A DNA stretch of 64,000 nucleotides, from NCBI GenBank assembly GCA_040500365.1, contig CP148031.1:2852001-2916000 (forward strand), in the 5' to 3' direction. A program made the translations under genes and the position numbers. The DNA is from Dehalobacter alkaniphilus (lineage in GTDB: Bacteria; Bacillota; Desulfitobacteriia; Desulfitobacteriales; Syntrophobotulaceae). The stretch's first letter is position 1; each line of letters starts with the position of its first letter. The notes below the pieces were generated by a model. It was not told where the DNA came from. It did no database searches and saw nothing but the letters and a program-made list of their open reading frames with translations. Of the stretch, positions 1-9,389 are shown piece by piece.

Positions 1-1710
1 AATCTTGTCCACAACATAAGGCTTGTAATGTTTTCCGCCATTGACAATGGTCGCGACATAGTTAGCCATCTGAAGAATTGAATAGTGGTTTGCGCCTTGA
101 CCAATCGAACTGTTATAACTGTCGTACAACCGCCAGTTTACATACTCATTAATGTTATTTTTATATTCCTGTTCGGCCTGAGCAATTTCATCTTCTTTAT
201 CATGCTGAAGCTTATTTTTCTCATCCTGATCTTTCGTACTGGCCAGAAGCTGCGCATATTTATCCCCAATTTCCTGAAGCTTTTCTTCTCTTTTTTTATC
301 GTAATAAGGTTTATAATAAGATTCCTTCCAGGCTGGAGAAGGCACATTCCCTTCCGCTTCATACGGTAAATCAACACCGCTGTTAACACCTAAGCCAAAT
401 TCGTTGGCAATTTTTTTGATCAGCTCGGGATTTTTTTCAAAAACCCTGCGGCCAATAATTTGAAAATAGATATTGGAAGAATGTGCAAGGCCGCTATAAA
501 GGTTCACCCTGCCAAAATTATTTCCACCCCACTCGGCAACCCCTGCACTTTGCACATCCGGGGACCCCAGCGAAGACATGGTATCCATAAAAGTATCGTC
601 CGGTGTAATGACGCCTGCTTCCAGAGCAGCCATTCCGGTAATCATCTTAAAAGTCGAACCGGGAGGATACGTACCGGTCAGCGCCCGGTTGAATGACGCG
701 GCATCTTCACTGCTGAAATACTTTTGAGCAGTTTCCTCTGAAATTGTCCCGATCAGGTCATTCGGATCCATGAAAGGACGGGAAGCCATGGCCAGTATTT
801 TGCCTGTATTAACATCGATGACTACCGCCGCGCCGGCCTGGGCATCGGGGTGGGTCTTCTGAATATCCTTGATCACTCTGTCCAGTTCGTTCTCCACGAC
901 ACGCTGCATCTTGCTGTCGATGGTCAGCTGCAAGGTACAACCTGCCTGGGCTTCCTGGAGCGTTTCTTTGTCGATCGGTCTCGCGTTGCCGTCGACGCTG
1001 ACAATTTCTACGCCATGACTGCCGCGCAGCCAGGTATCGTAACTTTTTTCCACGCCCATTTTCCCTACAAGGTCACCCTGCGTGTAGCGATATTCGTCAT
1101 CATTGGACTCTGCCTGCTCATTGAATTGTTCAATTTCACTCTCGCTTATTTCCCTAACATAGCCCAAGATCTGACCAAGCAGTGTCTTTTGCGGATAAAC
1201 CCTTTCCGCTATCGGTTCAATGCTGACGCCGGGCAGCTCATTGCTGTGCTCGGCGATAATCGCCTGTAGTTCTTTTGGTATATCTTCCAGAATGACAACC
1301 GTCTTGTAGCTCTTCCACTGCTGGTTACGAATCATCACCAAAAGATCCTCGGTAATCAATTCTACCGATTGGTTTGGATAAGGCCAGTACGGTTTAATAT
1401 ATTCTGCGAGGTTAGCAACAACATCTTTCCAGTTGGTGTTCACTTTTTGCAGGTCCGTCCAGTCCAGGGTCAGCGCAAACCTCGGCACGCTTTGGGCCAA
1501 AACGATATTGTTGCTGTCCACAATCTCCCCGCGGACCGCGGACGTTGTGACCGTTTTCATCACATTACCGGCCGCCAGGTTAGAATAATAGGACGCTTTG
1601 GCAATCTGCAGCCACCACAGATTAAATCCTAAAATTAAAAAAAGAAGGACGACAACCACACTAAGCCCGGTTAATCGTCTCTGATAAGGTTGTCTCTTCC
1701 TTTCTTCCAT
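1..1710 (-). CDS. mrdA: Penicillin-binding protein 2 (partial, 3' end outside window)
   Basis: Class B transpeptidase that cross-links lateral-wall peptidoglycan with the rod complex. About 570 residues are visible; the C-terminal end with the KTG box lies beyond the left edge. Seen: short cytoplasmic N-terminus, one membrane segment near residues 16-33, the dimerisation region, the active-site SxxK box as STFK near residue 353, and SxN as SSN near 410. ATG at 1710 is preferred over ATG at 1719 because AGGAG touches the latter but lies 9 nt from the former. It is the last gene of the mreB-mreC-mreD-mrdA run, 39 nt after mreD. Identity is firm; completeness cannot be judged. Confidence 0.95.
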   Translation of the reverse strand, partial: MEERKRQPYQRRLTGLSVVVVLLFLILGFNLWWLQIAKASYYSNLAAGNVMKTVTTSAVRGEIVDSNNIVLAQSVPRFALTLDWTDLQKVNTNWKDVVANLAEYIKPYWPYPNQSVELITEDLLVMIRNQQWKSYKTVVILEDIPKELQAIIAEHSNELPGVSIEPIAERVYPQKTLLGQILGYVREISESEIEQFNEQAESNDDEYRYTQGDLVGKMGVEKSYDTWLRGSHGVEIVSVDGNARPIDKETLQEAQAGCTLQLTIDSKMQRVVENELDRVIKDIQKTHPDAQAGAAVVIDVNTGKILAMASRPFMDPNDLIGTISEETAQKYFSSEDAASFNRALTGTYPPGSTFKMITGMAALEAGVITPDDTFMDTMSSLGSPDVQSAGVAEWGGNNFGRVNLYSGLAHSSNIYFQIIGRRVFEKNPELIKKIANEFGLGVNSGVDLPYEAEGNVPSPAWKESYYKPYYDKKREEKLQEIGDKYAQLLASTKDQDEKNKLQHDKEDEIAQAEQEYKNNINEYVNWRLYDSYNSSIGQGANHYSILQMANYVATIVNGGKHYKPYVVDKI

Positions 1711-1749
1711 CGTGTTCATCTCCTATTAAGCAATCATGTATAACCAACA

Positions 1750-2265
1750 CTATAATTGTTGTTCGATCTTCTTTTTAGGCTGCAAAATTCCTTCTGTAAA
1801 AGACTTGTGGACGAAGGGATAGGTAAGCGGAACCAATAGGCAGTTGTAGAAAGAAATGCCCAGAATGACCTTTACGGCATCGCCGAGGTACCAGTTAAGT
1901 CCAGCGGTGGTTGCAATCAAGGCCATCAGGGTCTGCCCAAGAACCGTTACGATAAAGACGAGCACCATGGTAAGCGGAATGTTTTCTCTGTACCAGCGCT
2001 GCTGAAGTATACTGATCAGCAGTGCAACGACAGCTAAAATGATCGCATAGAGTCCGATATACCTTCCGAGATAGAAATCCACAATCAGGCCGATCACAAA
2101 CCCATACACAATTCCCTGAGCCGGTCGGTGATGCAGAGCGATATAAATAACCCAGAGCATGGCCAAATCAGGTTTTATGCCGGCCCATGACCAATAATGG
2201 AAGATTGTCCCCGGGAGGATGAGACAGACAATAAGAATCAGTAACATTACGATAAAACGTTTCAT
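1750..2265 (-). CDS. mreD: Rod shape-determining protein MreD
   Basis: Small integral membrane component of the elongasome; 171 residues, almost entirely hydrophobic, with about five membrane segments, normal for MreD. The family diverges in sequence, so the call leans on context: it lies directly after mreC and before mrdA, and its ATG overlaps the mreC stop by 4 bp (ATGA), which implies translational coupling. The positively charged C-terminus (PKKKIEQQL) is probably cytoplasmic. Nothing unusual. Confidence 0.93.
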   Translation of the reverse strand: MKRFIVMLLILIVCLILPGTIFHYWSWAGIKPDLAMLWVIYIALHHRPAQGIVYGFVIGLIVDFYLGRYIGLYAIILAVVALLISILQQRWYRENIPLTMVLVFIVTVLGQTLMALIATTAGLNWYLGDAVKVILGISFYNCLLVPLTYPFVHKSFTEGILQPKKKIEQQL

Positions 2266-3128
2266 CGACTGTCCTCCGGAATGCTCACTACATAGACTTC
2301 CTCCAGAGAATCAAAATCAACAATGGGTTCGATCGAGGCTACTTTCAGCAAGCCTTTCGCATCAATTTTAATCTCGGTAACAACACCAATCGGAATGTCC
2401 TTGGGATAGACCTCTCCTAAACCCGAAGTATATACCAAATCTCCTGCATTGACTTCATCGTCCTGCCGGAAATTCATTTCGAGTTCTCCTGAGGAATTCA
2501 GCCTGGTGTTTTTCTTATACGTACCTTTGACAATCCCAAAAATTGCCTCACCTTTATTACCCCTGGCAAAGGCGCCAACCTGTCCCTCTCCGTCGAGTAG
2601 CAGTAAAACATCCGAGGTCTTCGGGGTGACAGAAATGACTTTCCCGACCAGACCCAGATTGGCAACAACAGGATCATCCACTTTTACGCCGTGATCACTG
2701 CCTTTATTGACGGTGACTGTCTGATACCAGGCTGAAGGATTACGGTTTATAATGGTGGCACCAATTTTCTCATAGCTCTCCAGCGAGGGACTTTGAAAAA
2801 CAGCATCAAGTTCCTGATAGCGCAGGGCAGCCAGTACCTGTTGTTTGAGCTGAAGATTGTCTCCCGTGAGCGTTTCTACCTGTTTACGAAGTTCCTCATT
2901 TTCTGCTTTGACAGTCCGAAAACTGAAAATCGCCCGAAAATTATCTTTAATCCCATCTCCCAGATTCCAAATCGCACTTTCTATCGGTGAAAGTACTCTT
3001 TGCATGGCGTTCCCGACAGGGTTCGGAGACTGACTGCCGAGTCCGGTCAAATGAATCGTCGTCAAAGTGATCAGCAGAACAGCAAAAACGAGAACGGCTA
3101 TACCCATGGGATTTATTTTTTTCCCCAC
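2262..3128 (-). CDS. mreC: Rod shape-determining protein MreC
   Basis: Bitopic membrane protein that links MreB filaments to the cell-wall synthases. The 288 residues begin with a membrane segment (about residues 9-28). A coiled coil follows (about 70-110), then the beta-rich periplasm-facing MreC domain with the conserved NRNPSAWYQT and VVANLGLVGKV stretches. The start is GTG at 3128, 6 nt after GGAGGAG. It lies 18 nt after mreB and overlaps mreD by 4 bp, so the genes are one transcript. Confidence 0.96.
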   Translation of the reverse strand: MGKKINPMGIAVLVFAVLLITLTTIHLTGLGSQSPNPVGNAMQRVLSPIESAIWNLGDGIKDNFRAIFSFRTVKAENEELRKQVETLTGDNLQLKQQVLAALRYQELDAVFQSPSLESYEKIGATIINRNPSAWYQTVTVNKGSDHGVKVDDPVVANLGLVGKVISVTPKTSDVLLLLDGEGQVGAFARGNKGEAIFGIVKGTYKKNTRLNSSGELEMNFRQDDEVNAGDLVYTSGLGEVYPKDIPIGVVTEIKIDAKGLLKVASIEPIVDFDSLEEVYVVSIPEDSR

Positions 3129-3146
3129 CGATTTCTCCTCCCGCTT

Positions 3147-4163
3147 TTAATTTTTCTGCATAGCGGCAATCCTTCTTAGAATTTCCTCATTCTCAAGCAC
3201 TTTACCGGTACCAAGTGCAACACAGGAAAGCGGGTCCTCAGCAAGGTGGACGGGTATCCCTGTCTGATCGGCAATTAGCCTGTCCAGATTTCTTAACAGT
3301 GATCCGCCTCCCGCCATAATAATGCCTCTGTCCATGATATCTGCCGCCAGTTCCGGAGGCGTTTTCTCAAGGCAGTTCTTTACCGCATCAACGATAGCAT
3401 TTACCGGCTCATTTAAGGCTTCAACAATTTCTTCGGAAGTAATCTCAACGTTCTTGGGGAGACCTGTCAGGAGATCGCGTCCTTTGATGGCATACGTCAA
3501 ACCTTTTTCCGGCATATAGGCCGCTCCGATCTCCATTTTGATGTTCTCAGCCGACTGATAACCGACGGAGAGGTTATAAGTTTTCTTGATATACGCAATA
3601 ATGGCATCATCCATCTCATCTCCGGCTACCCGGATCGAGCCGGCTGTAACGATGCCTCCCATCGAGATCACGGCGACTTCAGTTGTGCCTCCGCCGATAT
3701 CGACAATCATATTCCCGGTAGGATCGCTCACGGGCAGACCTGCTCCGATGGCGGCAGCCATCGGCTCCTCCATAATGATCGGATCTTTTGCTCCGGCTGC
3801 AAGAGCTGCTTCCTTGACAGCTCTTTTTTCAACTGCGGTAACTCCGGACGGCACACAAATGACGACCCGGGGCCGCGCAAATAAGAATTTTGATCCTAAA
3901 GCCCTGTTGATAAAATATTTAAGCATTTTTTGAGTAACATTGAAATCCGAGATTACGCCGTCTTTCAACGGTCTGATTGCAACAATATTTCCCGGAGTTC
4001 TTCCGATCATCTCCTTGGCTCTGTCTCCAACCGCCAGAGGCTCATTCTTCTCTATATCCATAGCAACCACTGAAGGCTCCCGTACTATGATTCCTTTGCC
4101 TTTCATATGTACAAGGGTATTGGCGGTTCCCAGATCGATTCCGAGGTCCTTGGAAAAAACCAT
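3147..4163 (-). CDS. mreB: Rod shape-determining protein MreB (actin-like)
   Basis: Actin-fold ATPase that forms membrane filaments and positions cell-wall elongation. Seen: phosphate-1 loop DLGTANTLV, phosphate-2 DIGGGTTEVAVIS, adenosine motif MAGGGSLLRNLD. From ATG 4163 it is 338 residues, the family length. An in-frame ATG at 4184 exists, but GGGAG lies 9 nt before 4163. It is the first gene of mreBCD-mrdA and has a well-matched -10 box about 125 nt upstream. Having a single mreB here next to mreCD is the ordinary arrangement. Confidence 0.97.
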   Translation of the reverse strand: MVFSKDLGIDLGTANTLVHMKGKGIIVREPSVVAMDIEKNEPLAVGDRAKEMIGRTPGNIVAIRPLKDGVISDFNVTQKMLKYFINRALGSKFLFARPRVVICVPSGVTAVEKRAVKEAALAAGAKDPIIMEEPMAAAIGAGLPVSDPTGNMIVDIGGGTTEVAVISMGGIVTAGSIRVAGDEMDDAIIAYIKKTYNLSVGYQSAENIKMEIGAAYMPEKGLTYAIKGRDLLTGLPKNVEITSEEIVEALNEPVNAIVDAVKNCLEKTPPELAADIMDRGIIMAGGGSLLRNLDRLIADQTGIPVHLAEDPLSCVALGTGKVLENEEILRRIAAMQKN

Positions 4164-4287
4164 GTTTTGTAAATCTCCCTTCAAGATAAATCATTTCAAA
4201 TTTCAAGTGATGCCTGGCAGTCTTTTCTCAGTCTCCCACAAAGTGGAATTTTTCATACCATATTTCGTATTGCTACGGCATCGTTTT

Positions 4288-4293
4288 ATTATA
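4288..4293 (-). promoter_or_regulatory. Promoter -10 box for mreB operon
   Basis: On the minus strand the AT-rich 231-nt gap between radC and mreB contains TGATATAAT, an extended -10 (TGn plus perfect TATAAT). No good -35 lies 17 nt upstream, consistent with extended -10 dependence. It points into mreB. Confidence 0.5.
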
Positions 4294-4394
4294 TCATTTT
4301 TTTGCATCAAATTAATGAATATTTCCTATTTTTCAATATTTTTTTATATTTGTGGTCATCTTTCGACAGTGGTACTTTTAGGCTAAAGGTCGGG

Positions 4395-5078
4395 CTAGAT
4401 GATCCCCTGTTCTTTCAGGCTGACATACTTTTTATCCCCAATGATGATATGATCCAATACCTCAATCCCTAATATTTTTCCGCCTTCGGCAAGCCTTTTG
4501 GTAATATCAAGGTCTTCCCTGCTGGGCGAAGGATCGCCGCTCGGATGATTATGCAGCAAAATAATTGTATTCGTGTTACGCCGGATGGCATCCTTAAAAC
4601 ACTCCCTGGGATGCACAATGGATGAATTGAGAGACCCGACCGATACAGGACTTATACCCAGTACATTGTTTCGGGTGCTTAAGTGTATGATCCTGAAGTG
4701 TTCCCGGTCGAGCTTCCGCATCTCCTCCATGACCAGATCGGCCGCGTCTGATGGCGTGTTGATCACCGGGCGTGACATAGGATCAGCGCAGACACTCCGT
4801 TTGCCGATTTCCAAGGCTGCCTTGACTTGCGCCGCTTTGGCCGGTCCTATGCCGTGAACCTGTTTTAATTCATCAACGGATAATCTGGCCAGGCCAGCCA
4901 GTCCGCCCGTTTCCGTCAAGATTCGTTCAGATAGTTCCAGGACATTTTCCCCTCTTGAACCGGTCCTCAGCAGTATCGCCAGTATTTCTTTGGTGGACAG
5001 GTTTTCCGGACCATGCTGATGAAGACGTTCCCTTGGCTTTAAATCTTCAGGCAAGTCCTTTAGCCGGCGGTAATTCAT
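4395..5078 (-). CDS. radC: RadC family JAB/MPN domain protein
   Basis: 227 residues from ATG 5078, which has GAGGG 7 nt upstream; a longer frame back to 5177 would run into maf and lacks a ribosome site. An N-terminal helix-hairpin-helix region (VDELKQVHGIGPAKA) precedes the MPN/JAMM metal site HNHPSGDPSPSREDLD, whose His-x-His and Asp ligands are intact. The family was named for DNA repair, but its real role is unproven in most bacteria. It lies between maf and mreB as in many Firmicutes. Confidence 0.93.
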   Translation of the reverse strand: MNYRRLKDLPEDLKPRERLHQHGPENLSTKEILAILLRTGSRGENVLELSERILTETGGLAGLARLSVDELKQVHGIGPAKAAQVKAALEIGKRSVCADPMSRPVINTPSDAADLVMEEMRKLDREHFRIIHLSTRNNVLGISPVSVGSLNSSIVHPRECFKDAIRRNTNTIILLHNHPSGDPSPSREDLDITKRLAEGGKILGIEVLDHIIIGDKKYVSLKEQGII

Positions 5079-5106
5079 CCCTTTTCCCTCATGCTTCAAG
5101 GTTCTT

Positions 5107-5712
5107 TTATTTTTTAGGGGAAATCCCCTTATCCCCAAGCTTTCGCACCAGAAGCTCCATCGGCAGTCCGACCACATTCGACCAGGAACCGCTGACTGCT
5201 GTCACAAACCCGGCAGCTCCGCCCTGAATCCCGTAAGCGGCTGCTTTATCCATCGGTTCCCCTGTCGCAATATAATCCTTGATTTCCTGAACCTTCAGCT
5301 CCCGAAAAGACACAGTTGTAATCTCAACAGCAGTCTCCACGCTGATCTGCTGACGAGCCTTGTCCATTGCGGCTAACGCAATCGCGGTCATCACCCGGTG
5401 GGTTTTTCCGCTTAAGTTAAGAAGCATTCGTTCCGCTTCCTCCTCGTCAGCAGGCTTTCCGAGCACAATATGGTCCAGCACCACAATGGTATCGGCGCCT
5501 AAAATCAAATCATCAGCCGAACCGCTTAAATCAAGCCACGCTTCAAATCCGGAAAGCGCCTTGCGTCTAGCAAGATCCTGTACGCCTATCTCGGGCCAAA
5601 CACCGGGCGGAAGAGCTTCGTCGACCGGAGCGCTGACAAGTCTGAAGTCATATCCCCATTCCTCCAGAAGCTCACGCCTCCTCGGCGAAGCCGAAGCCAA
5701 AATCAACATCAT
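5107..5712 (-). CDS. maf: Maf-like nucleotide pyrophosphatase
   Basis: Maf proteins hydrolyse non-canonical or modified NTPs (dTTP/UTP class or 7-methyl-GTP class) to monophosphates and are linked to septum formation. The 201 residues start with the signature LILASASPRRRELL. They carry the catalytic-base region GADTIVVLD and the KPADEEEAERML and GKTHRVMTAI motifs. AGGA lies 9 nt before the first ATG. It lies 28 nt upstream of radC on the same strand, probably co-transcribed. Substrate class was not assigned. Confidence 0.94.
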   Translation of the reverse strand: MMLILASASPRRRELLEEWGYDFRLVSAPVDEALPPGVWPEIGVQDLARRKALSGFEAWLDLSGSADDLILGADTIVVLDHIVLGKPADEEEAERMLLNLSGKTHRVMTAIALAAMDKARQQISVETAVEITTVSFRELKVQEIKDYIATGEPMDKAAAYGIQGGAAGFVTAVSGSWSNVVGLPMELLVRKLGDKGISPKK

Positions 5713-5851
5713 TTTGTCACATCCTAAGCATCTTACTATTCTTCAAATCATCAACGTAAGCTATGATAATGCTTACAAACTTGTGGCACGCAGACCTGCC
5801 CAAGAAGATCAAGTAATCATACGGGTCTTACGGAAGAATAATATTAACAAG

Positions 5852-5875
5852 CCGGGTTATCGTCCCCCGGCTGTT
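5852..5875. other. Short inverted repeat in maf-cimA gap
   Basis: AGCCGGG and CCCGGCT flank a 9-nt loop in the 246-nt gap between cimA and maf. It could end cimA transcription, but no T-run follows on the minus strand, so the function is unknown. No gene was recognised in the gap. Confidence 0.3.
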
Positions 5876-5958
5876 AAGTCTTCTATCAGTCTAGCACTAT
5901 TCCCTTTTTTTGACAAGTCCAGCGTGTATTGACACTTTTACGACAAAAATGTAAAAGT

Positions 5959-7560
5959 CTATGCCTTGCCCTGAGAGCTCAAGATAACCAGATAGAGCGC
6001 ATCAAGCAGCGCTTTAGCACTGGCCTTAATAATATTGCTGGATACCCCGATCGTTCCCCAGGTATTGACGCCATGCTTTGTTTCAACCACAACCCGGACA
6101 ACTGAACCTGTGCCCCGGGAACCGTCAAGAACCCTAACTTTATAGTCCGTCAGCTCACTCTCTTCAATAGCCGGGAAAAAGGCACCCAAAGTGCTTCTGA
6201 GAGCTTGGTCAAGCGCATGAACCGGCCCGTCTCCCTCGGCTGCAATATGAACCTGCTTGTCTCCGACCTGCACTTTCACAACCGCTACAGAGTCAAGCTC
6301 ACCGCGCAGCGGATCACTCCAAACGTGATAATCTTCAAGTGTAAACGGCTGTTCGTATTTGCCGAGGATCTCCAGTAATAGCAGATCCAGGCTTCCCTCT
6401 GCCGTCTCATACTGGAATCCTTCGTTTTCGGCTTTCTTAATTCTTTCCATCGCCAGTTCCACGAGCGGATCATCTTTTTCAATCTCAGGTTTGAACCGGC
6501 GCATTTTCAAACACAAATTTGCTTTTCCGGATTGATCGGAGATCAGAACCCGGCGTTCATTCCCGACCGAAGCAGGGTCAATGTGCTCAAAGGTTTTGTT
6601 ATTCTTCATGACCGCATCGACATGCATACCCGCTTTATGAGCAAAAGCGCTTCTGCCCACAAACGGCTGTTTCTCATCAAACGGATAATTGGCGAGTTCC
6701 GCCACATACCTGCTTAAATAAGAAATATTGTGCAGAACCTCAGGTTCAAGCAGTTGATAGCCTAATTTCAGCTGCAACCAGGGTATCAGCGTGCTTAAAT
6801 TCGCATTGCCGCAGCGTTCCCCGAAGCCGTTCCAGGTTCCCTGGATCTGATTCACTCCTGCCTCAACAGCCGCCAGCGTATTTACGACAGCCAGCCCTCC
6901 ATCATTATGAGTATGAATACCAAGTATGGCAGGGGAAAGCTCCTGCCTGACGATCTGCACCCCGTTCGTGATCTCCCTGGTATAGGTACCGCCATTCGTG
7001 TCGCAGAGGACAAGTCCTTTCGCTCCACCAAGCATGGCGGCTTCCAGACAGCTTAACGCAGACGCAGGGTCGTCCTGCCAACCGTCAAAATAGTGTTCTG
7101 CATCAAAGAAGACTTCCTTGCCGGCTTTCACAAGATATTCAACAGATTCTCTGATGATTCTTAAGTTTTCGTGTGGGCTTGTTCTTAAGACCGTTTCAAC
7201 ATGAAGTTTCCATGTCTTCCCAAAAATCGTCAGGGTATTCGCTCCTGAAGCAATCAGTCCGTTCAATGAATCACTTTTTTCCGGAGATTCGCCGACCCTG
7301 CAGGTGCTGCCGAATGCAACGACCCTCGTCCGCAAACGCCAGTCCTGATTTTCGGCAGAATTCGCCCAGGAGGACATCGTACGGTAAAACTCATCATCTT
7401 TGGGATTCGCACCCGGCCAGCCGGCTTCCACATAGTCGATGCCGGCTTCAATCATTTTCTGCATATAGAAAAGTTTATCTTTGGCTGAGAAGTGGACGCC
7501 TTCTCCCTGAGCTCCGTCCCTCAGCGTCGTGTCGTAAATTGAAATACGCTTGTCTGCCAT
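5959..7560 (-). CDS. cimA: (R)-citramalate synthase
   Basis: Condenses acetyl-CoA with pyruvate to citramalate, the first step of the threonine-independent isoleucine route. It is 533 residues from ATG 7560, which has GGAGG 7 nt upstream; an earlier ATG at 7590 lacks one. Seen: HMGL/DRE-TIM barrel motif YDTTLRDGAQGEG at the N-terminus, the metal motif HTHNDGG, and a C-terminal LeuA-type allosteric domain (about 405-533). The motif set and length match the CimA branch of isopropylmalate/homocitrate synthase-like enzymes better than LeuA. It stands alone, with rex upstream and maf downstream. Confidence 0.88.
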   Translation of the reverse strand: MADKRISIYDTTLRDGAQGEGVHFSAKDKLFYMQKMIEAGIDYVEAGWPGANPKDDEFYRTMSSWANSAENQDWRLRTRVVAFGSTCRVGESPEKSDSLNGLIASGANTLTIFGKTWKLHVETVLRTSPHENLRIIRESVEYLVKAGKEVFFDAEHYFDGWQDDPASALSCLEAAMLGGAKGLVLCDTNGGTYTREITNGVQIVRQELSPAILGIHTHNDGGLAVVNTLAAVEAGVNQIQGTWNGFGERCGNANLSTLIPWLQLKLGYQLLEPEVLHNISYLSRYVAELANYPFDEKQPFVGRSAFAHKAGMHVDAVMKNNKTFEHIDPASVGNERRVLISDQSGKANLCLKMRRFKPEIEKDDPLVELAMERIKKAENEGFQYETAEGSLDLLLLEILGKYEQPFTLEDYHVWSDPLRGELDSVAVVKVQVGDKQVHIAAEGDGPVHALDQALRSTLGAFFPAIEESELTDYKVRVLDGSRGTGSVVRVVVETKHGVNTWGTIGVSSNIIKASAKALLDALYLVILSSQGKA

Positions 7561-7672
7561 TCTCTTCCCTCCCAAAAGCTCTCTGTGCATCTGAAAAATT
7601 GCTTAAAAATGTTTAACAACTTATTTTACCTGTAAATACAAAATTAATAAAGCCTTAATCCATTTTAGAACA

Positions 7673-7714
7673 GAAAAAGAAGGCATCCAGCGTTAGCGTA
7701 TCTGGAATACCTTC
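7673..7714 (-). terminator. Intrinsic terminator after rex
   Basis: On the minus strand GAAGGTATTCCAG and CTGGATGCCTTC form an about 11-bp stem with one bulge, followed at once by TTTTTCTG. It starts 30 nt after the rex stop codon. Confidence 0.75.
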
Positions 7715-7743
7715 CTTCATATACAAATGATCGATTCTAGGTT

Positions 7744-8391
7744 CTAAGCCATTTTCCCGCCCAGATTGAATGTCAGCACTTCAAGGTTTACAGACAAATC
7801 TACATTTCTGAGTTCCACAGTGGGAGGAACATTTAAAACCACAGGTGCAAAATTCAAAATGGCCTGGACTCCGCCTTTAATAAGTTTATCGGCAATTTCT
7901 TGGGCCGCAGACGCCGGGACAGTTATTGCCCCGATCTGGATCTGGTTTTGGGCGACGACTTCTTCCATCGTTTCAATCGGCAATACTTCGATATCGTTAA
8001 TCTTCATCCCAGTTTTTTGGGGATCGTTGTCAAAAATATTGATGATTGAAAATCCGCGTTCTTTAAAACCCTTATACGTACTCAGGGCCAGTCCGAGGTT
8101 GCCCAGTCCTACGAGGCAGACGCTCCACTCATTGCTGAGACCCATGATCCGAAGAATATTTTTATGCAAGTCTTTGACATTGTAACCTACTCCGCGAATC
8201 CCAAACTCCCCAAAATAAGCAAGGTCTTTACGAACCTGAGCAGGACTTACGCCTACTCCTTCAGCAATATCACCTGAAGAAATCGTTATGATTCCTTTGC
8301 GGTCTATCTCTGTCAAATAACGAGAATATACGGAAAGCCGTATAATCGTTGCTTCAGGAATTTTCAAGGTTTTCAAATCCAAATCCCCCAT
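7744..8391 (-). CDS. rex: Redox-sensing transcriptional repressor Rex
   Basis: DNA-binding NADH/NAD+ sensor controlling fermentation and anaerobic respiration genes. The 215 residues hold an N-terminal winged helix (about 1-80; GVSPAQVRKDLAYFG recognition region) and a Rossmann domain with VGLGNLGLAL (about 92-101). The domain-swap helix at the C-terminus is in place. The ATG at 8391 has a poor ribosome site, and a TTG five codons in has GGGGG 8 nt upstream, so the true start may be slightly later. It is monocistronic, with its own promoter and terminator. Confidence 0.96.
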   Translation of the reverse strand: MGDLDLKTLKIPEATIIRLSVYSRYLTEIDRKGIITISSGDIAEGVGVSPAQVRKDLAYFGEFGIRGVGYNVKDLHKNILRIMGLSNEWSVCLVGLGNLGLALSTYKGFKERGFSIINIFDNDPQKTGMKINDIEVLPIETMEEVVAQNQIQIGAITVPASAAQEIADKLIKGGVQAILNFAPVVLNVPPTVELRNVDLSVNLEVLTFNLGGKMA

Positions 8392-8415
8392 TTCGTCTAC
8401 TTCAAAGATAAGTTA

Positions 8416-8443
8416 ATTATATCACTACCTAAAGAAAATGCAA
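8416..8443 (-). promoter_or_regulatory. Sigma-A type promoter for rex
   Basis: Minus strand: -35 TTGCAT, 16-nt spacer, -10 TATAAT preceded by TGA (extended). It lies about 25 nt upstream of the rex start. No canonical Rex operator was seen overlapping it. Confidence 0.6.
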
Positions 8444-8506
8444 TTAAACCGAAGGAAATGCAAGATATTACTGTTTAATCATGTTTTTTGACCCTACCCA
8501 AAATAA

Positions 8507-9214
8507 TCAGGGATTCTGTTCAAAATACTTGTAAGTAACCCTTTTATACTCAGCAAAGACTTGAAGAAGCTGCTGATTATACTTATATTGAAGATTCCCC
8601 TGTCCATCCAGGGAAGCATTAAGGGCGCTCAAATTATCCTGCAAATGCCTGAAATCTTCCGGATAATCGCTGTCTTTAACATCCTGAATTTTCTCTGCGG
8701 CATCAGTTTGACCATTGTCTTGTCCAAGACCTGCACATAATGAATTCGCCAGCTCGAGGATTTCCAGAACCGTTTCCGTTTCGCTGCCGCTGACCTTATA
8801 GTGCAAAGCAGGATACGTCACTTCCCTGACCCATGAATCAATACCGTTTTCCAATAAGCCCTGGTAACAAAAAAGCGCCTCTTCATCGGAGCCAAAGGCA
8901 CCCACCGCAACCTGATAAGGCTCCTTACTGATGATCACGGCCTGCCAGCCCTTGTTATGCAAATTCTGCAGCAATGCTTCGGCATTTTCTTTATCCTTAT
9001 AAACACCGATTTGACAGGTCCAAAGTTTGATTTCTGGCAAGTTGAGAATCTCACTGTTTGTTTCTGACGGGTTTTCTGAGGTAACGGCGGTCTCTGAGGA
9101 AACAAGCCCGACAAACATCTTTCCAGTATACCATACAAACCAGCCGACAGCAGATAATCCTAGTATTACCATTATAATTGAAATCAAAACACCTGATCTA
9201 TATTTTTTTCCCAT
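8507..9214 (-). CDS. SPOR-domain membrane protein
   Basis: 235 residues: a short basic cytoplasmic N-terminus, one membrane segment (about 10-35), a linker rich in Ser/Glu, and a SPOR domain (about 60-130; LWTCQIGVYKDKENAEALL). A C-terminal helical region without a recognised family follows. SPOR domains bind denuded glycan strands at division or sporulation septa, so a peptidoglycan-associated role is inferred. It is divergent from the next gene and unlinked to an amidase here. No specific orthologue was recognised. Confidence 0.8.
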   Translation of the reverse strand: MGKKYRSGVLISIIMVILGLSAVGWFVWYTGKMFVGLVSSETAVTSENPSETNSEILNLPEIKLWTCQIGVYKDKENAEALLQNLHNKGWQAVIISKEPYQVAVGAFGSDEEALFCYQGLLENGIDSWVREVTYPALHYKVSGSETETVLEILELANSLCAGLGQDNGQTDAAEKIQDVKDSDYPEDFRHLQDNLSALNASLDGQGNLQYKYNQQLLQVFAEYKRVTYKYFEQNP

Positions 9215-9338
9215 CAGGCAACTCCTTCAAATCATTCTATTCCGATCATATGAAGGAGCTGCAATAATTAGTACATGGTAATATAATCAGCGCTTAAATA
9301 TTGTGCAAATAAAAATAAATTTTAGTTCCATAATATGT

Positions 9339-9344
9339 TATAAT
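9339..9344 (+). promoter_or_regulatory. Extended -10 promoter for receiver-GGDEF gene
   Basis: TGTTATAAT (TGn plus perfect TATAAT) 46 nt upstream of the ATG at 9390; no clear -35. Confidence 0.5.
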
Positions 9345-9389
9345 ATTTCCTGGAAAAATAAGTATCCCAATAAGGAAGGATATGCCGAT

